Under the pieces are notes generated by a model. That model saw nothing but the letters and a program-made list of their open reading frames with translations. It ran no database searches and was not told the origin of the DNA. Shown piece by piece: positions 8,551 to 17,171 of a stretch of 64,000 nucleotides of DNA; positions within the stretch are counted from its first letter, which is position 1, and each line of letters starts with the position of its first letter. Location: contig SYGP01000002.1 in the NCBI GenBank assembly GCA_005799495.1, forward strand, positions 1 through 64,000. Reading direction: 5' to 3'. Origin of the DNA: Planctomycetia bacterium (GTDB lineage Bacteria; Planctomycetota; Phycisphaerae; Phycisphaerales; SM1A02). Both the position numbers and the translations under genes were made by a program.

Positions 8551-9497
8551 GCGGCACCTCGGATGGGCATGCGCGCGTGCCCGCCATGAGCGTCCACGAG
8601 CCGCACGAAGACATCGTCGAGGGAGACGCGTGCCACTTCGATTCGTCGCGCAGGGACAGAGGCGGCGATGGCTGCGAGCGACGAAACCGCATCCGCCTGC
8701 GCATCAAGTGCAACATGAATGGTGCCTGCCTCGAGTCGCCAGTCCGCACTCGCAACGCCAGGCAGGTGTCTGAGCGCGGCGCAAGCCTTCTGGGGATCGG
8801 AGGCGGGTTCGAGTTCAATCGCGCGTGGAGAGAAGCGATCGAGCGCCTCACGGACTGTCGCGTCCAGGATCTTTTCACCACGGTTGATGAGCACCACGCG
8901 CTGGCACATCTGTTCCGCTTGTGACATCTGATGCGTGGAGAGAAAGATCGTCCGTCCCTCGCGGTGGAGCGCCTGGACGGTCTGAATGAGCACGCGTGCG
9001 TTCACAGGGTCGAGCCCTGAAAAGGGTTCGTCGAGCACGATGAGTTCAGGGTCGTGCAGCAGCGCAGCCACGAACTGCACTTTCTGCTGCATGCCCTTGC
9101 TCAGTTCTTGGCAGCGTTTCTGCGCAACCCCTGGCAGTTCGATCCGCTCCAGCCAGCCTGCGATCCGTGCGCGCAGTCCGTTGGAAGGCAGCCCCTTCAG
9201 TCGCCCGATGTAAAAGAGGAATTCCTCGACACGCATGCGGCGGTACACGCCGCGCTCCTCGGGCAGATAGCCGATGCGATCCTTCATGTCGAGCGCATCG
9301 CCACCGAGGACGCGCAGTTCACCCGCGTCGGGACGAATGAGCGACATCACCATGCGGATCAAGGTGCTCTTGCCCGCACCGTTGGGTCCAAGAAGTCCGA
9401 CGAGGGCGCCGCGAGGCGCCACGAGATCGAGCGGACGGACCGCCTCCAAGTTGCCGTAGCGCTTGCACACGCCACGGATCTCGAGCGCTGCGGTCAT
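8547..9497 (-). CDS. ABC transporter ATP-binding protein (NatA-like)
   Basis: 316 residues. Walker A is GPNGAGKST (~38-46), the signature region reads ELSKGMQQKVQF (unlike the canonical LSGGQ but usual for NatA-type proteins), Walker B is LIVLDEPFSGLDP, and the H-loop is LSTHQM. A C-terminal ~90-residue extension after the H-loop is typical of exporter ATPases. It overlaps both neighbours by 4 bases, forming the three-gene unit of carrier-like protein, ATPase and permease. The ATPase drives the NatB-like permease in the inner membrane. Confidence 0.93.
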   Translation of the reverse strand: MTAALEIRGVCKRYGNLEAVRPLDLVAPRGALVGLLGPNGAGKSTLIRMVMSLIRPDAGELRVLGGDALDMKDRIGYLPEERGVYRRMRVEEFLFYIGRLKGLPSNGLRARIAGWLERIELPGVAQKRCQELSKGMQQKVQFVAALLHDPELIVLDEPFSGLDPVNARVLIQTVQALHREGRTIFLSTHQMSQAEQMCQRVVLINRGEKILDATVREALDRFSPRAIELEPASDPQKACAALRHLPGVASADWRLEAGTIHVALDAQADAVSSLAAIAASVPARRIEVARVSLDDVFVRLVDAHGGHARMPIRGAA

Positions 9498-10435
9498 GGA
9501 GTCCCTTGGGTGCTGCCCTTCGGTGCACTCTTCGGTGCGTCCTTCGAAGCGTCTTTCGGTGTTGCCTTCGGTGCTGCGCCCTTGCTTGTTCCCGCGCCGC
9601 CCTGAGTCAATGCTTGGATTTCCGCAGGAAGCGCGAACACGGACGGTTCGATGGGCGCAAAGCTCGCCTCCGTGATCGTCATGACTTGTTCCTGCCCCAT
9701 CATGGAGTTGGTGGTCTTCTTGGGAATGGTCCGTCCATCGAATGTGCCGAAGTCGCTGAAGGTCGTGGTGACTTCAAACTCACCAAGGGCCGACTTGACC
9801 GTCGTGGATTGGCCCACCATGTGATGCTTGTCCTGCGCGTAGTAGCGGGTCGACCGGATGCCATCGCAGGTGAGCGTGACCTTCCAACACTTCGTGCCTG
9901 CGAATGTCGCTTCGCCATCCACGACAACGGAATCGCAATCCTTGGCGGGATCGATCGTCTTGTCGATGGCAAGGTCGCGAACCGTGCGGGCCAGCTCGTC
10001 CTTGTCCATGATGCTCGGTCCACGGAGTGGATCGACCGACCAGCCGACGGTGCCTCGCACTCCCTGAAGGATCTTGCCGAAACCTGGGATGTCCGTCTCG
10101 ATGAGGAGTTGGTCGGGGTCGTTGCTTCGGGTCACGATCGTTCCCTTGAGCCCTTGTCCCGGCATTTCGAGCGTGCCCTTGAGCGTCTGCGACTTCTGGG
10201 AGCGGATGAGGTCCGCACCACCTGCCGCCCGCACCGCATTGGCGAAGATTTCCGCCGCTGGCGGCGCGGCTGCGGTTGCCGGCTTCGCTGCAGGCGCGTT
10301 GGATGGCGTCGGCACCGTGGCAGGGGCAGCCGGCTTGGGTTGTTGTTGCGCAAGCGCACTCAGCGGGCTGAGGAGGAGCGCGCAACTCAGCACGAGGAAG
10401 AATCGTTGACGAGCGCGCGATGGGTGGTGTTGCAT
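9494..10435 (-). CDS. LolA-like outer-membrane lipoprotein-sorting fold protein
   Basis: 313 residues. A clear Sec signal peptide (residues 1-30, FFLVLSCALLLSPLSALAQ) is followed by a Pro/Ala linker. Residues ~60-260 have the beta-rich pattern of the LolA/LolB-like superfamily (SQKSQTLKGTLEMPG, QLLIETDIPGFG, TTFSDFGTFDGRTIPKKT). The C-terminal 30 residues are Lys/Ala/Pro repeats of low complexity. The ATG at 10435 starts the signal peptide; longer in-frame extensions lack one. It overlaps the ABC ATPase by 4 bases, so its lipid- or hydrophobe-binding fold may serve that exporter as a periplasmic partner (inference). Confidence 0.7.
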   Translation of the reverse strand: MQHHPSRARQRFFLVLSCALLLSPLSALAQQQPKPAAPATVPTPSNAPAAKPATAAAPPAAEIFANAVRAAGGADLIRSQKSQTLKGTLEMPGQGLKGTIVTRSNDPDQLLIETDIPGFGKILQGVRGTVGWSVDPLRGPSIMDKDELARTVRDLAIDKTIDPAKDCDSVVVDGEATFAGTKCWKVTLTCDGIRSTRYYAQDKHHMVGQSTTVKSALGEFEVTTTFSDFGTFDGRTIPKKTTNSMMGQEQVMTITEASFAPIEPSVFALPAEIQALTQGGAGTSKGAAPKATPKDASKDAPKSAPKGSTQGTP

Positions 10436-10461
10436 GATGGTGTGTGTCCTGGGGATGCGTT

Positions 10462-11892
10462 TCACTTGGGGGTCGAATGAGCGGCGGTGTTTGGGTCGGA
10501 TGGATGCGCGTGTGCGCGCTGTGCGGCGATCCAACGGAGCGCGTCTCGGAGCTCCGCCTCTGCATGAGAAGCGTAGTCGCCGGCGCTTGGCGCGCGACCC
10601 ATGCGCTGACACACGCCGGTTCCCTCGATGGAAACGCCGCTCGGGGTGCGAAAATCCCCGATGGCGTGCAGGAGGATGTCGCCATTCTTGAGCGGATGCG
10701 TCGTCGCTGGAAGCGCGGCGCCGGCGGTGCAGTGACCGAAGACCTCGGCCCGTCCGATGTCCATGAGTCCGCCAGCGAACATTTCGCTCGTACTCCCCGA
10801 AAGACCATCGATCAGGATTGCCACGGGCGCGTCGATCGTTCCAACCTGCTCGCCACTGCCATTGACCAAGCGCGGATTCGACTGGAAGTCCATGCGCATC
10901 GAGCGACCCTGCATCTGGCCGAGCGAGGTGGGCGTCGCAAGCAGGTGTCCAGCCACACCACTCACCATCAGGGCGATGCCCCCTGGATTCCCGCGCAGGT
11001 CGATGACCAGCGCGTCGACATCGCGGAAGCCGAACAGTGCAGCATCGATCTGGGGTGCGAGGGCCGGCATCCAAATGGTGAAGGTCAGAAGTCCCACGCG
11101 TCCAACCTGTGCGGGGTCGACGCCCAAAGCGGCAATCTCCGCTGGATCCAAGACCCGCGCATTGCACGAAGCCGCCATCGGTGGGAGGTTCCCGAACGCG
11201 ACGACCTCCCCCGGCGGCGCATCGAAAGTGAAGCGCGCCGTCTGTGCCACACCAGCGGTGTCCACGAAATCGATGCTCGGACTCATGCCTGGACGCCCCC
11301 CAAGGAACATGTTGACGATGCGGTCCCGCGTACTGCGCTCCAGTGCAGTGCGCGGCGGCGAAATCTCTGCAAGGAGATCGTCGACCGAGTCTCCTTCACT
11401 GCGGAGTACGCGCCAGCCAGGACGAATGCCGGCGTTGAACGCTGGGCTGCCCGGCAGCACGCGCGTCACGATCGGAGCGCCATCGAGCACCTGCACGGTC
11501 ATGCCCGACCAACCCCCGACGGCAGATTCGCTGCCGGCAACGGCGTTGGGAAGGATCGCGAAGTGACTGTCGCCCAGCGTCTGCATCATGTCCTGCAGCG
11601 TGGCGCGGAATGACTCCAATGTCGTTGCAGCGATGGCGCGCTCCCGAAAGACCAGTCGGGCGTCGTTCCATGACCCCTGATTGATGGATGGATCAGGATG
11701 CGTATCCCGAATGATGGTCCACACCTGATCGAATGTGTCTGCCTGCAGCAACGCACTCGACTCTTCCGCGGGCGGATGCGTCAGCTGCCTCGCGGCATGG
11801 CTTGGCATCTGCGACTGCGATGCGCATCCGAGCGCGTGCGAGACGAGCAGCACAGCCACCGAACACACCAAGTGAAATGCAGCGCGTCGCAT
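10462..11892 (-). CDS. S41-family (C-terminal processing-like) protease, exported
   Basis: 476 residues. Signal sequence with a possible lipoprotein Cys at residue 23 (ALGC), then a helical domain, a PDZ-like part (VQVLDGAPIVTRVLPGSPAFNAGIRPG cut as VLPGSPAFNAGIRPGWRV), and the S41 core: DVDALVIDLRGNPGG and the catalytic GLSGSTSEMFAGGL, where the Ser in GSTSE is the expected nucleophile. It acts on periplasmic or envelope proteins. It ends 27 bases before the LolA-like gene and may head that operon. A TACACT box lies 14 bases before the ATG, so the leader, if any, is short. Confidence 0.88.
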   Translation of the reverse strand: MRRAAFHLVCSVAVLLVSHALGCASQSQMPSHAARQLTHPPAEESSALLQADTFDQVWTIIRDTHPDPSINQGSWNDARLVFRERAIAATTLESFRATLQDMMQTLGDSHFAILPNAVAGSESAVGGWSGMTVQVLDGAPIVTRVLPGSPAFNAGIRPGWRVLRSEGDSVDDLLAEISPPRTALERSTRDRIVNMFLGGRPGMSPSIDFVDTAGVAQTARFTFDAPPGEVVAFGNLPPMAASCNARVLDPAEIAALGVDPAQVGRVGLLTFTIWMPALAPQIDAALFGFRDVDALVIDLRGNPGGIALMVSGVAGHLLATPTSLGQMQGRSMRMDFQSNPRLVNGSGEQVGTIDAPVAILIDGLSGSTSEMFAGGLMDIGRAEVFGHCTAGAALPATTHPLKNGDILLHAIGDFRTPSGVSIEGTGVCQRMGRAPSAGDYASHAEAELRDALRWIAAQRAHAHPSDPNTAAHSTPK

Positions 11893-11950
11893 GTCAGGAG
11901 CGGGTCAGTGTAGGTCAACCAGGATCCCTTTCCTCCTCCACGGTGTCCGA

Positions 11951-11972
11951 TTCATCCGTCTATCCGGATGAA
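11951..11972. promoter_or_regulatory. Operator-like inverted repeat upstream of metH
   Basis: TTCATCCG and CGGATGAA, a perfect 8-bp dyad around a 6-base spacer, ends 3 bases before the metH -35 hexamer. The position suits a regulator site. It is too short, and lacks the flanking helices, to be a SAM or cobalamin riboswitch. Confidence 0.5.
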
Positions 11973-11975
11973 CGG

Positions 11976-12004
11976 TTGAATGAAGCGCGGCTCGCTGCTA
12001 TTCT
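11976..12004 (+). promoter_or_regulatory. metH promoter, probably leaderless
   Basis: -35 TTGAAT (11976-11981), a 17-base spacer, and -10 TATTCT (11999-12004) that ends 7 bases before the metH ATG. The transcript would begin at or next to the start codon. This is the best complete example of the leaderless pattern in the window. Confidence 0.6.
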
Positions 12005-12011
12005 CTCCGCC

Positions 12012-15000
12012 ATGCCGCGCACATTTCTCGCGAATCTCGATGCGCGAACGCTCGTCTTCGACGGCGCGATGGGTACATCCATCCACTCGTGCGCAGACTG
12101 CACGCCTGCTGACTACCTCGGTCGTGACAATTGCACCGACATCCTTGTCCGATCGAGACCAGATCTGATCCAGCGGATCCATGAGTCTTTCCTCGCGGCG
12201 GGAGCGGATGTGGTGGAGACGGATTCGTTCGGGTCCAACAAGCTCGTGGGCGCGGAGTTTGACTCGGAGATGGTGGCGTGGACACGAGACCTCAATGTGC
12301 GTGCCGCGCGGATCGCTCGCGCCGCGTGCGAGCGCTACGACGAGCCTGGGCGACCACGCTTCGTCGCGGGGTCGATCGGTCCTGGCACGAAGCTCATCAC
12401 GCTCGGGCAGACGAAGTGGGAGCTGATGCTTGATTCGTACCGTGAGCAAGCGATGGGGCTCATCGAAGGCGGCGTGGACTGCCTCATGATCGAGACGTGC
12501 CAGGATTTGCTGCAGATCAAGTGCGCAGTCACCGCGTGCATCGAAGCGCTGCATGCATCGGGCAAGAGCGAGCGGGACGTCCCCATTCTCGTCTCGGTCA
12601 CGATGGAGACCACGGGCACCATGCTGCTCGGCTCGGACATCCAGGCGGTCATGAACGCGCTCGCACCGCTTCCGATCGCATCGCTCGGACTCAACTGCGC
12701 AACGGGCCCCGTGGAGATGACGCCGCACCTGGCGGCGCTGAGCAAGGGCTGGAACAGGCCGTTTTCCGTGATTCCAAACGCGGGGCTTCCCGTATTGGTG
12801 GAGGGGCGTACGGAGTATCCGCTGCAGGCGGCGGACTTCGCGACTGCCATTCGGCGATTCACCGAGGAACTCGGCGCAGGGATCGTGGGTGGCTGTTGTG
12901 GAACGACCCCCTCACATATTGCGGCGCTGCGCGAGTTGGTCCCGTGGGGGACGCAGCGCCCTGCGCGCGCGCCAGCAGATGCGCCCGCGGCGTGCTCGAG
13001 CCTGTATGGGCAAGTCGAGTTCCGGCAGGAGAACTCGTTCCTCATCGTTGCCGAGCGGACGAACGCGAACGGTTCGAGGAAGTTCAAGACACTGCTGGAT
13101 GCGGAGGACTGGGACGGACTCGTTGCCATGGGAAAGGAGGAACTCCAGGATGGCGCGCAGGTGCTGGATGTCTGCGTGGACTTCGTCGGGCGTGATGGCG
13201 TTCGGGACATGAGCGAGGTGGTTGCTCGCTTTGCGCGGCAGGTGAACGCACCGCTGATGATCGACTCGACGCAGGCGGATGTCATTGAGGCGGGGCTCCA
13301 GCATTCGCCGGGGCGATGCATCGTGAACTCGATCAACCTCGAGGACGGCGAGGAGCGGATGAACCGCATTTGCCCGCTTCTCAAGCGTTACGGTGCTGCT
13401 TGCGTGGCGTTGACGATCGACGAGGATCCGCAAGCGGGAATGGCAAAGACCGCCCAGCGCAAGTTGCAGATCGCGGAGCGCATCCACGATTTGTTCACGC
13501 GCAAGTGGGGGCTCGACGAGCGGGACCTGATGTGGGATCCCCTGACATTCACGATTGCAACGGGGAATGATGATGACCGCAGACTCGGCCTCGAGACGCT
13601 CGAGGGCATCCGCCTGATTGCCGAGCGATTCCCGCGCTGCTCGATCATTCTTGGGCTTTCCAACATCTCCTTCGGTCTGAAGCCAGCTGCGCGGGCAGTC
13701 CTGAACAGCGTGTTCTTGCATGAAGCGCGCTCGCGCGGACTCACGGCTGCCATCGTGCACATCTCCCGCATCATGCCCCAGTCGCGGATCGACCCCGAGC
13801 ATTGGCAGGCTGCGCAGTGGCTCATCTTCGATCGCCGAGGGGATCGTCGTCCCGAGGGGCAGCCGGACAGTTTCGATCCACTGTTGCACTTCATCTCGCT
13901 CTTCCCCGATGGTGCCGCGGCCCCGCAGGTGGCGGCCCCCGAGACGCTTTCGCTCGAGGATCGCCTGCAGCGTCACATCATCGACGGGAACGATCGGAAT
14001 CTCGAAGGAACGCTCGATGACGCTCTGCAGGTGCACTCGCCGCTCGCCATCATCAATGATCACCTGCTCGTTGGGATGAAGACGGTCGGCGAACTCTTCG
14101 GTGCAGGTCGCATGCAGTTGCCGTTCGTGCTGCAAAGTGCATCCGTGATGAAGAAGGCGGTCGCACACCTGCAGCCGCACATGGAGCGAGTCGGTGCTGA
14201 CGCAAAGCCAAAGGGTTCCATCGTGCTGGCAACGGTCGCGGGGGATGTGCACGACATCGGAAAGAACCTCGTCGACATCATTCTTTCGAACAACGGCTTC
14301 AAGGTGCACAACATCGGCATCAAGCAAAGCCTGACGCAGATCGTGGACGCATGGCGCGCCACGGGTGCGGATGCCCTCGGCATGAGCGGACTGCTCGTGA
14401 AGAGCGTCACGGTCATGGAGGAGAACCTCCGTGAGATGAATCGCATGGAGATCGAGGTGCCGGTGCTGCTCGGTGGTGCCGCGCTCACGCGACACTACGC
14501 GGAGGGACACCTGCGCAAGGTCTATCGCGGAGCGGTGTATTACGGGCGCGATGCGTTCGAGGGGCTTGCCGTGTGCGAAGCCATGGCCAATGGAACGATC
14601 GCCACGATCGAGCAGGAGATCGATGGGCGAATCGCCAAGCGCGCAAGCGTGGAGGCACGCGTGAAAGCAACGGCACTTCGCGCAGCAGCGACGGCCGCAA
14701 ACGACGGATCCTTGGAGAGCGGAACATCGGCAGGGGATGGTGCGGCGGCGTTCCCGGACACGACGGGCAGCGGAGGCGGCAGTGAGGCAGCGCTGCGGCA
14801 GGATCATGCAATCCCCGATCCGCCATTCTTCGGCTCGCGGCTCGCCGAGGGGATCGATCTCGACCTGATCTATCCGTTCATCAACAAGACGGCGCTCTTC
14901 CGTGGGCAGTGGGGGTTCCGCCGCGGCGACATGGATGACCGAGCCTATGAGCGGCATATCGCCGAGGATGTCGAACCGATTCTTGCGCGTCTCCGGGAAG

Positions 15001-15605
15001 AGTGCCGCCGCGAGAAGATCCTCCGACCGGGCGTGGTGTGGGGTTACTTCCCCTGCAACAGCGACGGCAACGATCTCATCGTCTACGACCCGGAAGAGCG
15101 GGACCGCGAAGTCGAGCGATTCAGCTTTCCGCGGCAGAAGTCAGGACGCAAGATCTGCATCAGCGACTTCTTCCGTCCGGTGTCGTCCGGTCAGAAGGAT
15201 GTGCTGGGACTTTCGTGTGTGACGATGGGATCGGAAGCAAGCCACCGTGCGCGGGCGCTTTTCGAACGCAATCAGTACACGGAATACCTCTATCTGCATG
15301 GGATGGGCGTCGAGTGCGCCGAAGCGCTTGCGGAGATGTGGCACAAGCGTGTGCGCGCCGAACTCGGCTTTGCGCATGAGGATGATCCGCACGTGGAGCG
15401 GCTGTTCCAACAGCGTTATCGCGGAAGCCGCTATTCGTTCGGATACCCGGCATGTCCCGACATGGCGGATCAGGAAAAACTCTTCAGGCTTCTGCGTCCG
15501 GAACGGATCGGCTGCGTGCTGACGGAGAACTTCCAGATCGATCCCGAGCAGTCGACGAGCGCGATCTTGGTTCATCACCCGCAGGCGAAGTACTTCTCGA
15601 CCTGA
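12012..15605 (+). CDS. metH: Cobalamin-dependent methionine synthase
   Basis: 1197 residues, the full four-module length. The homocysteine domain (~1-310) has LVFDGAMGTSI and zinc ligands in GLNCATGP and GGCCGTT. The methyltetrahydrofolate domain (~330-610) has ERTNANGSRKF and SIN-type motifs. The cobalamin cap and binding domain (~650-880) has GDVHDIGKNLVDII, where His is the lower axial ligand. The AdoMet reactivation domain is at ~920-1197. It transfers methyl from 5-methyl-THF to homocysteine in the cytoplasm. A low-complexity Ala/Gly/Ser linker precedes the reactivation domain. The ATG at 12012 is where the family begins and lies 7 bases after TATTCT. Confidence 0.97.
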   Translation: MPRTFLANLDARTLVFDGAMGTSIHSCADCTPADYLGRDNCTDILVRSRPDLIQRIHESFLAAGADVVETDSFGSNKLVGAEFDSEMVAWTRDLNVRAARIARAACERYDEPGRPRFVAGSIGPGTKLITLGQTKWELMLDSYREQAMGLIEGGVDCLMIETCQDLLQIKCAVTACIEALHASGKSERDVPILVSVTMETTGTMLLGSDIQAVMNALAPLPIASLGLNCATGPVEMTPHLAALSKGWNRPFSVIPNAGLPVLVEGRTEYPLQAADFATAIRRFTEELGAGIVGGCCGTTPSHIAALRELVPWGTQRPARAPADAPAACSSLYGQVEFRQENSFLIVAERTNANGSRKFKTLLDAEDWDGLVAMGKEELQDGAQVLDVCVDFVGRDGVRDMSEVVARFARQVNAPLMIDSTQADVIEAGLQHSPGRCIVNSINLEDGEERMNRICPLLKRYGAACVALTIDEDPQAGMAKTAQRKLQIAERIHDLFTRKWGLDERDLMWDPLTFTIATGNDDDRRLGLETLEGIRLIAERFPRCSIILGLSNISFGLKPAARAVLNSVFLHEARSRGLTAAIVHISRIMPQSRIDPEHWQAAQWLIFDRRGDRRPEGQPDSFDPLLHFISLFPDGAAAPQVAAPETLSLEDRLQRHIIDGNDRNLEGTLDDALQVHSPLAIINDHLLVGMKTVGELFGAGRMQLPFVLQSASVMKKAVAHLQPHMERVGADAKPKGSIVLATVAGDVHDIGKNLVDIILSNNGFKVHNIGIKQSLTQIVDAWRATGADALGMSGLLVKSVTVMEENLREMNRMEIEVPVLLGGAALTRHYAEGHLRKVYRGAVYYGRDAFEGLAVCEAMANGTIATIEQEIDGRIAKRASVEARVKATALRAAATAANDGSLESGTSAGDGAAAFPDTTGSGGGSEAALRQDHAIPDPPFFGSRLAEGIDLDLIYPFINKTALFRGQWGFRRGDMDDRAYERHIAEDVEPILARLREECRREKILRPGVVWGYFPCNSDGNDLIVYDPEERDREVERFSFPRQKSGRKICISDFFRPVSSGQKDVLGLSCVTMGSEASHRARALFERNQYTEYLYLHGMGVECAEALAEMWHKRVRAELGFAHEDDPHVERLFQQRYRGSRYSFGYPACPDMADQEKLFRLLRPERIGCVLTENFQIDPEQSTSAILVHHPQAKYFST

Positions 15606-15639
15606 CTTTCGGCCGAGAAACCTGCCATACTGCGCGCGC

Positions 15640-16488
15640 ATGGATGCGCTCACCGTCATCGGGTTGGCAGCAATGGGCGGGAGCCTCGGATGCGTGCTTC
15701 GTGTGATCATGCGTGATGCGTGTGCTGCTGCGGGGATTTCGAAGTGGCAGGGGATCGCCATCATCAATGTGCTGGGGAGCGCTGGCGCTGGAGCGATGGC
15801 CGCGGCGCATGTTGCCGAGTGGTGGCAGGCGCTGTTGATTGTCGGGCTGTTCGGCGGATTCACCTCCTTCAGTGCCATGGCGCTCGACATCGTTGCGCTC
15901 TGGATCGCGAATCGACGCAAGTCTGCCCTCTTGCTCGGGCTCACGACGACCGTTGCCGCACCATTGGCGGCTGCAGGGGCCGGGGCGGCAGCGACGGCGG
16001 CGCTTCCTCCGATTGCACCGCGCAGAGGCTGGCAGCGCATGGCGGTGCTCGACGCACTGGTCATCATTGGGGGCGGCTCGGTGGGGTGTGCAGCGCGAGC
16101 AACTGTTGTCCTCGCTGCTGAACATCTGGCCTTCCCTGCTTGGAGCGCAACGACGACATGCAATGTCCTCGGCAGTGGACTTGCCGCAGCCGCGGCGCGG
16201 GCGTTGATCGCACAGGAGGAGAGCGGCAAGCCACTCGCGCATCCCGCGCTGCGCGCACATCTGGATCGCCTCATTCTGCTTGGATTCTGCGGAGGACTGA
16301 CCACCGTGAGTAGTCTTGCCGTCGAGATGGCAGAGATGGCACGCGAGAGTTTGCTGCACGCTGCACTCCTCGGTGCGTGCAACGTCGTGGTGGGCTGCGT
16401 CGCAGCGGCGGGTGGGTGGTGGTTGGTCCGCCGGCGTTATCCGCTGCGGGAACGACTCGAACACGAGATCGAGGGGGCCGTGCGATGA
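15640..16488 (+). CDS. crcB: Tandem (fused) Fluc/CrcB fluoride channel
   Basis: 282 residues, about twice a normal CrcB (~125). Two Fluc repeats are visible. Repeat 1 has GGSLGCVLR (13-21), the pore Asn43 in INVLGS and GGFTSFS (72-78). Repeat 2 has GGGSVGCAAR (144-153), Asn175 in CNVLGS and GGLTTVSS (218-225). The family Phe box TTFSTF is TSFSAM in repeat 1 and TTVSSL in repeat 2, so only one Phe remains. Fluoride export through the inner membrane is the expected role. It starts 35 bases after metH and overlaps the next gene by ATGA. No fluoride riboswitch fits the short gap. Confidence 0.85.
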   Translation: MDALTVIGLAAMGGSLGCVLRVIMRDACAAAGISKWQGIAIINVLGSAGAGAMAAAHVAEWWQALLIVGLFGGFTSFSAMALDIVALWIANRRKSALLLGLTTTVAAPLAAAGAGAAATAALPPIAPRRGWQRMAVLDALVIIGGGSVGCAARATVVLAAEHLAFPAWSATTTCNVLGSGLAAAAARALIAQEESGKPLAHPALRAHLDRLILLGFCGGLTTVSSLAVEMAEMARESLLHAALLGACNVVVGCVAAAGGWWLVRRRYPLRERLEHEIEGAVR

Positions 16489-17162
16489 GTGCCCCCGTGC
16501 CAAAGCGGGAGGAGATTCCGCTGCCCACGGCCCTGGCACCGATGGGCGCGGAGGCGATCCGCGCACTGTGGAAGCTGCGGCGCGACTTCTACGCACAGGC
16601 GCACCTGTACGAGGACATTCGCATTCGGGTGCACCGTGCGCTGTCTTGGATGGCAGCTGCGGAGTCGCGAGGACCGGACGCGCGCGACACGCAACTCTTG
16701 GAGTGGTGGGCGGCTGCGGGCTCGTTGTTCGCGCGTTGGAGCGCCGTTCTGCATGCGCCTCTGCCGATCCGTGAGGCGACGGATTCCTTCGCTCGGCAGG
16801 CGATCGAGTGGGACCGCGACGGGCTGTTGCGTGCGCTGTTGCCCGCGCTGCGCGATCGCGCTGGCCCCATGTGGACAGATCCCTATCTCGCCGCTGCTGC
16901 CGGCATGTACGGGGGATCAGGCGGGGAATCCGCAGTTCCAACCGACCCCACTTCGTTCCTCGCGGGATCACTCTGGCGCAGTGGGCTCACGGCACAGCAA
17001 CTGGCCCTCGGCGCAGCGACCTACGCTGGTGCACAGAATCGGATCGCAGTCGATCGATCCGCGTGGCTGCTGCAGCAACTGCTGCCGGCACTCCTGCAGG
17101 TGATCATCGACCACGGATATGTGGACGACTGGGGACCCCTCTGTTCGCCGCCACGCGAGTGA
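16485..17162 (+). CDS. Hypothetical protein coupled to the fluoride channel
   Basis: 225 residues, family not recognised. The ATG overlaps the crcB stop (ATGA), so the two are translationally coupled. It has no signal peptide or membrane segment. It is Trp- and Ala-rich and probably helical (AIRALWKLRRDFYAQAHLYED; ALSWMAAAESRG), with a charged, HTH-free N-terminal half. A cytosolic partner or regulator of fluoride tolerance is possible from context alone. It is convergent with the M42 peptidase, 9 bases apart. Confidence 0.6.
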   Translation: MSAPVPKREEIPLPTALAPMGAEAIRALWKLRRDFYAQAHLYEDIRIRVHRALSWMAAAESRGPDARDTQLLEWWAAAGSLFARWSAVLHAPLPIREATDSFARQAIEWDRDGLLRALLPALRDRAGPMWTDPYLAAAAGMYGGSGGESAVPTDPTSFLAGSLWRSGLTAQQLALGAATYAGAQNRIAVDRSAWLLQQLLPALLQVIIDHGYVDDWGPLCSPPRE

Positions 17163-17171
17163 AAGGTGCGG

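Noticed and set aside
11893-12011. SAM or cobalamin riboswitch before metH
   Set aside because: The gap has one short hairpin and a complete promoter ending next to the ATG, so there is no room for an aptamer.
15606-15639. Fluoride riboswitch before the fused crcB
   Set aside because: Only 34 bases separate metH from crcB and the aptamer pattern is absent.
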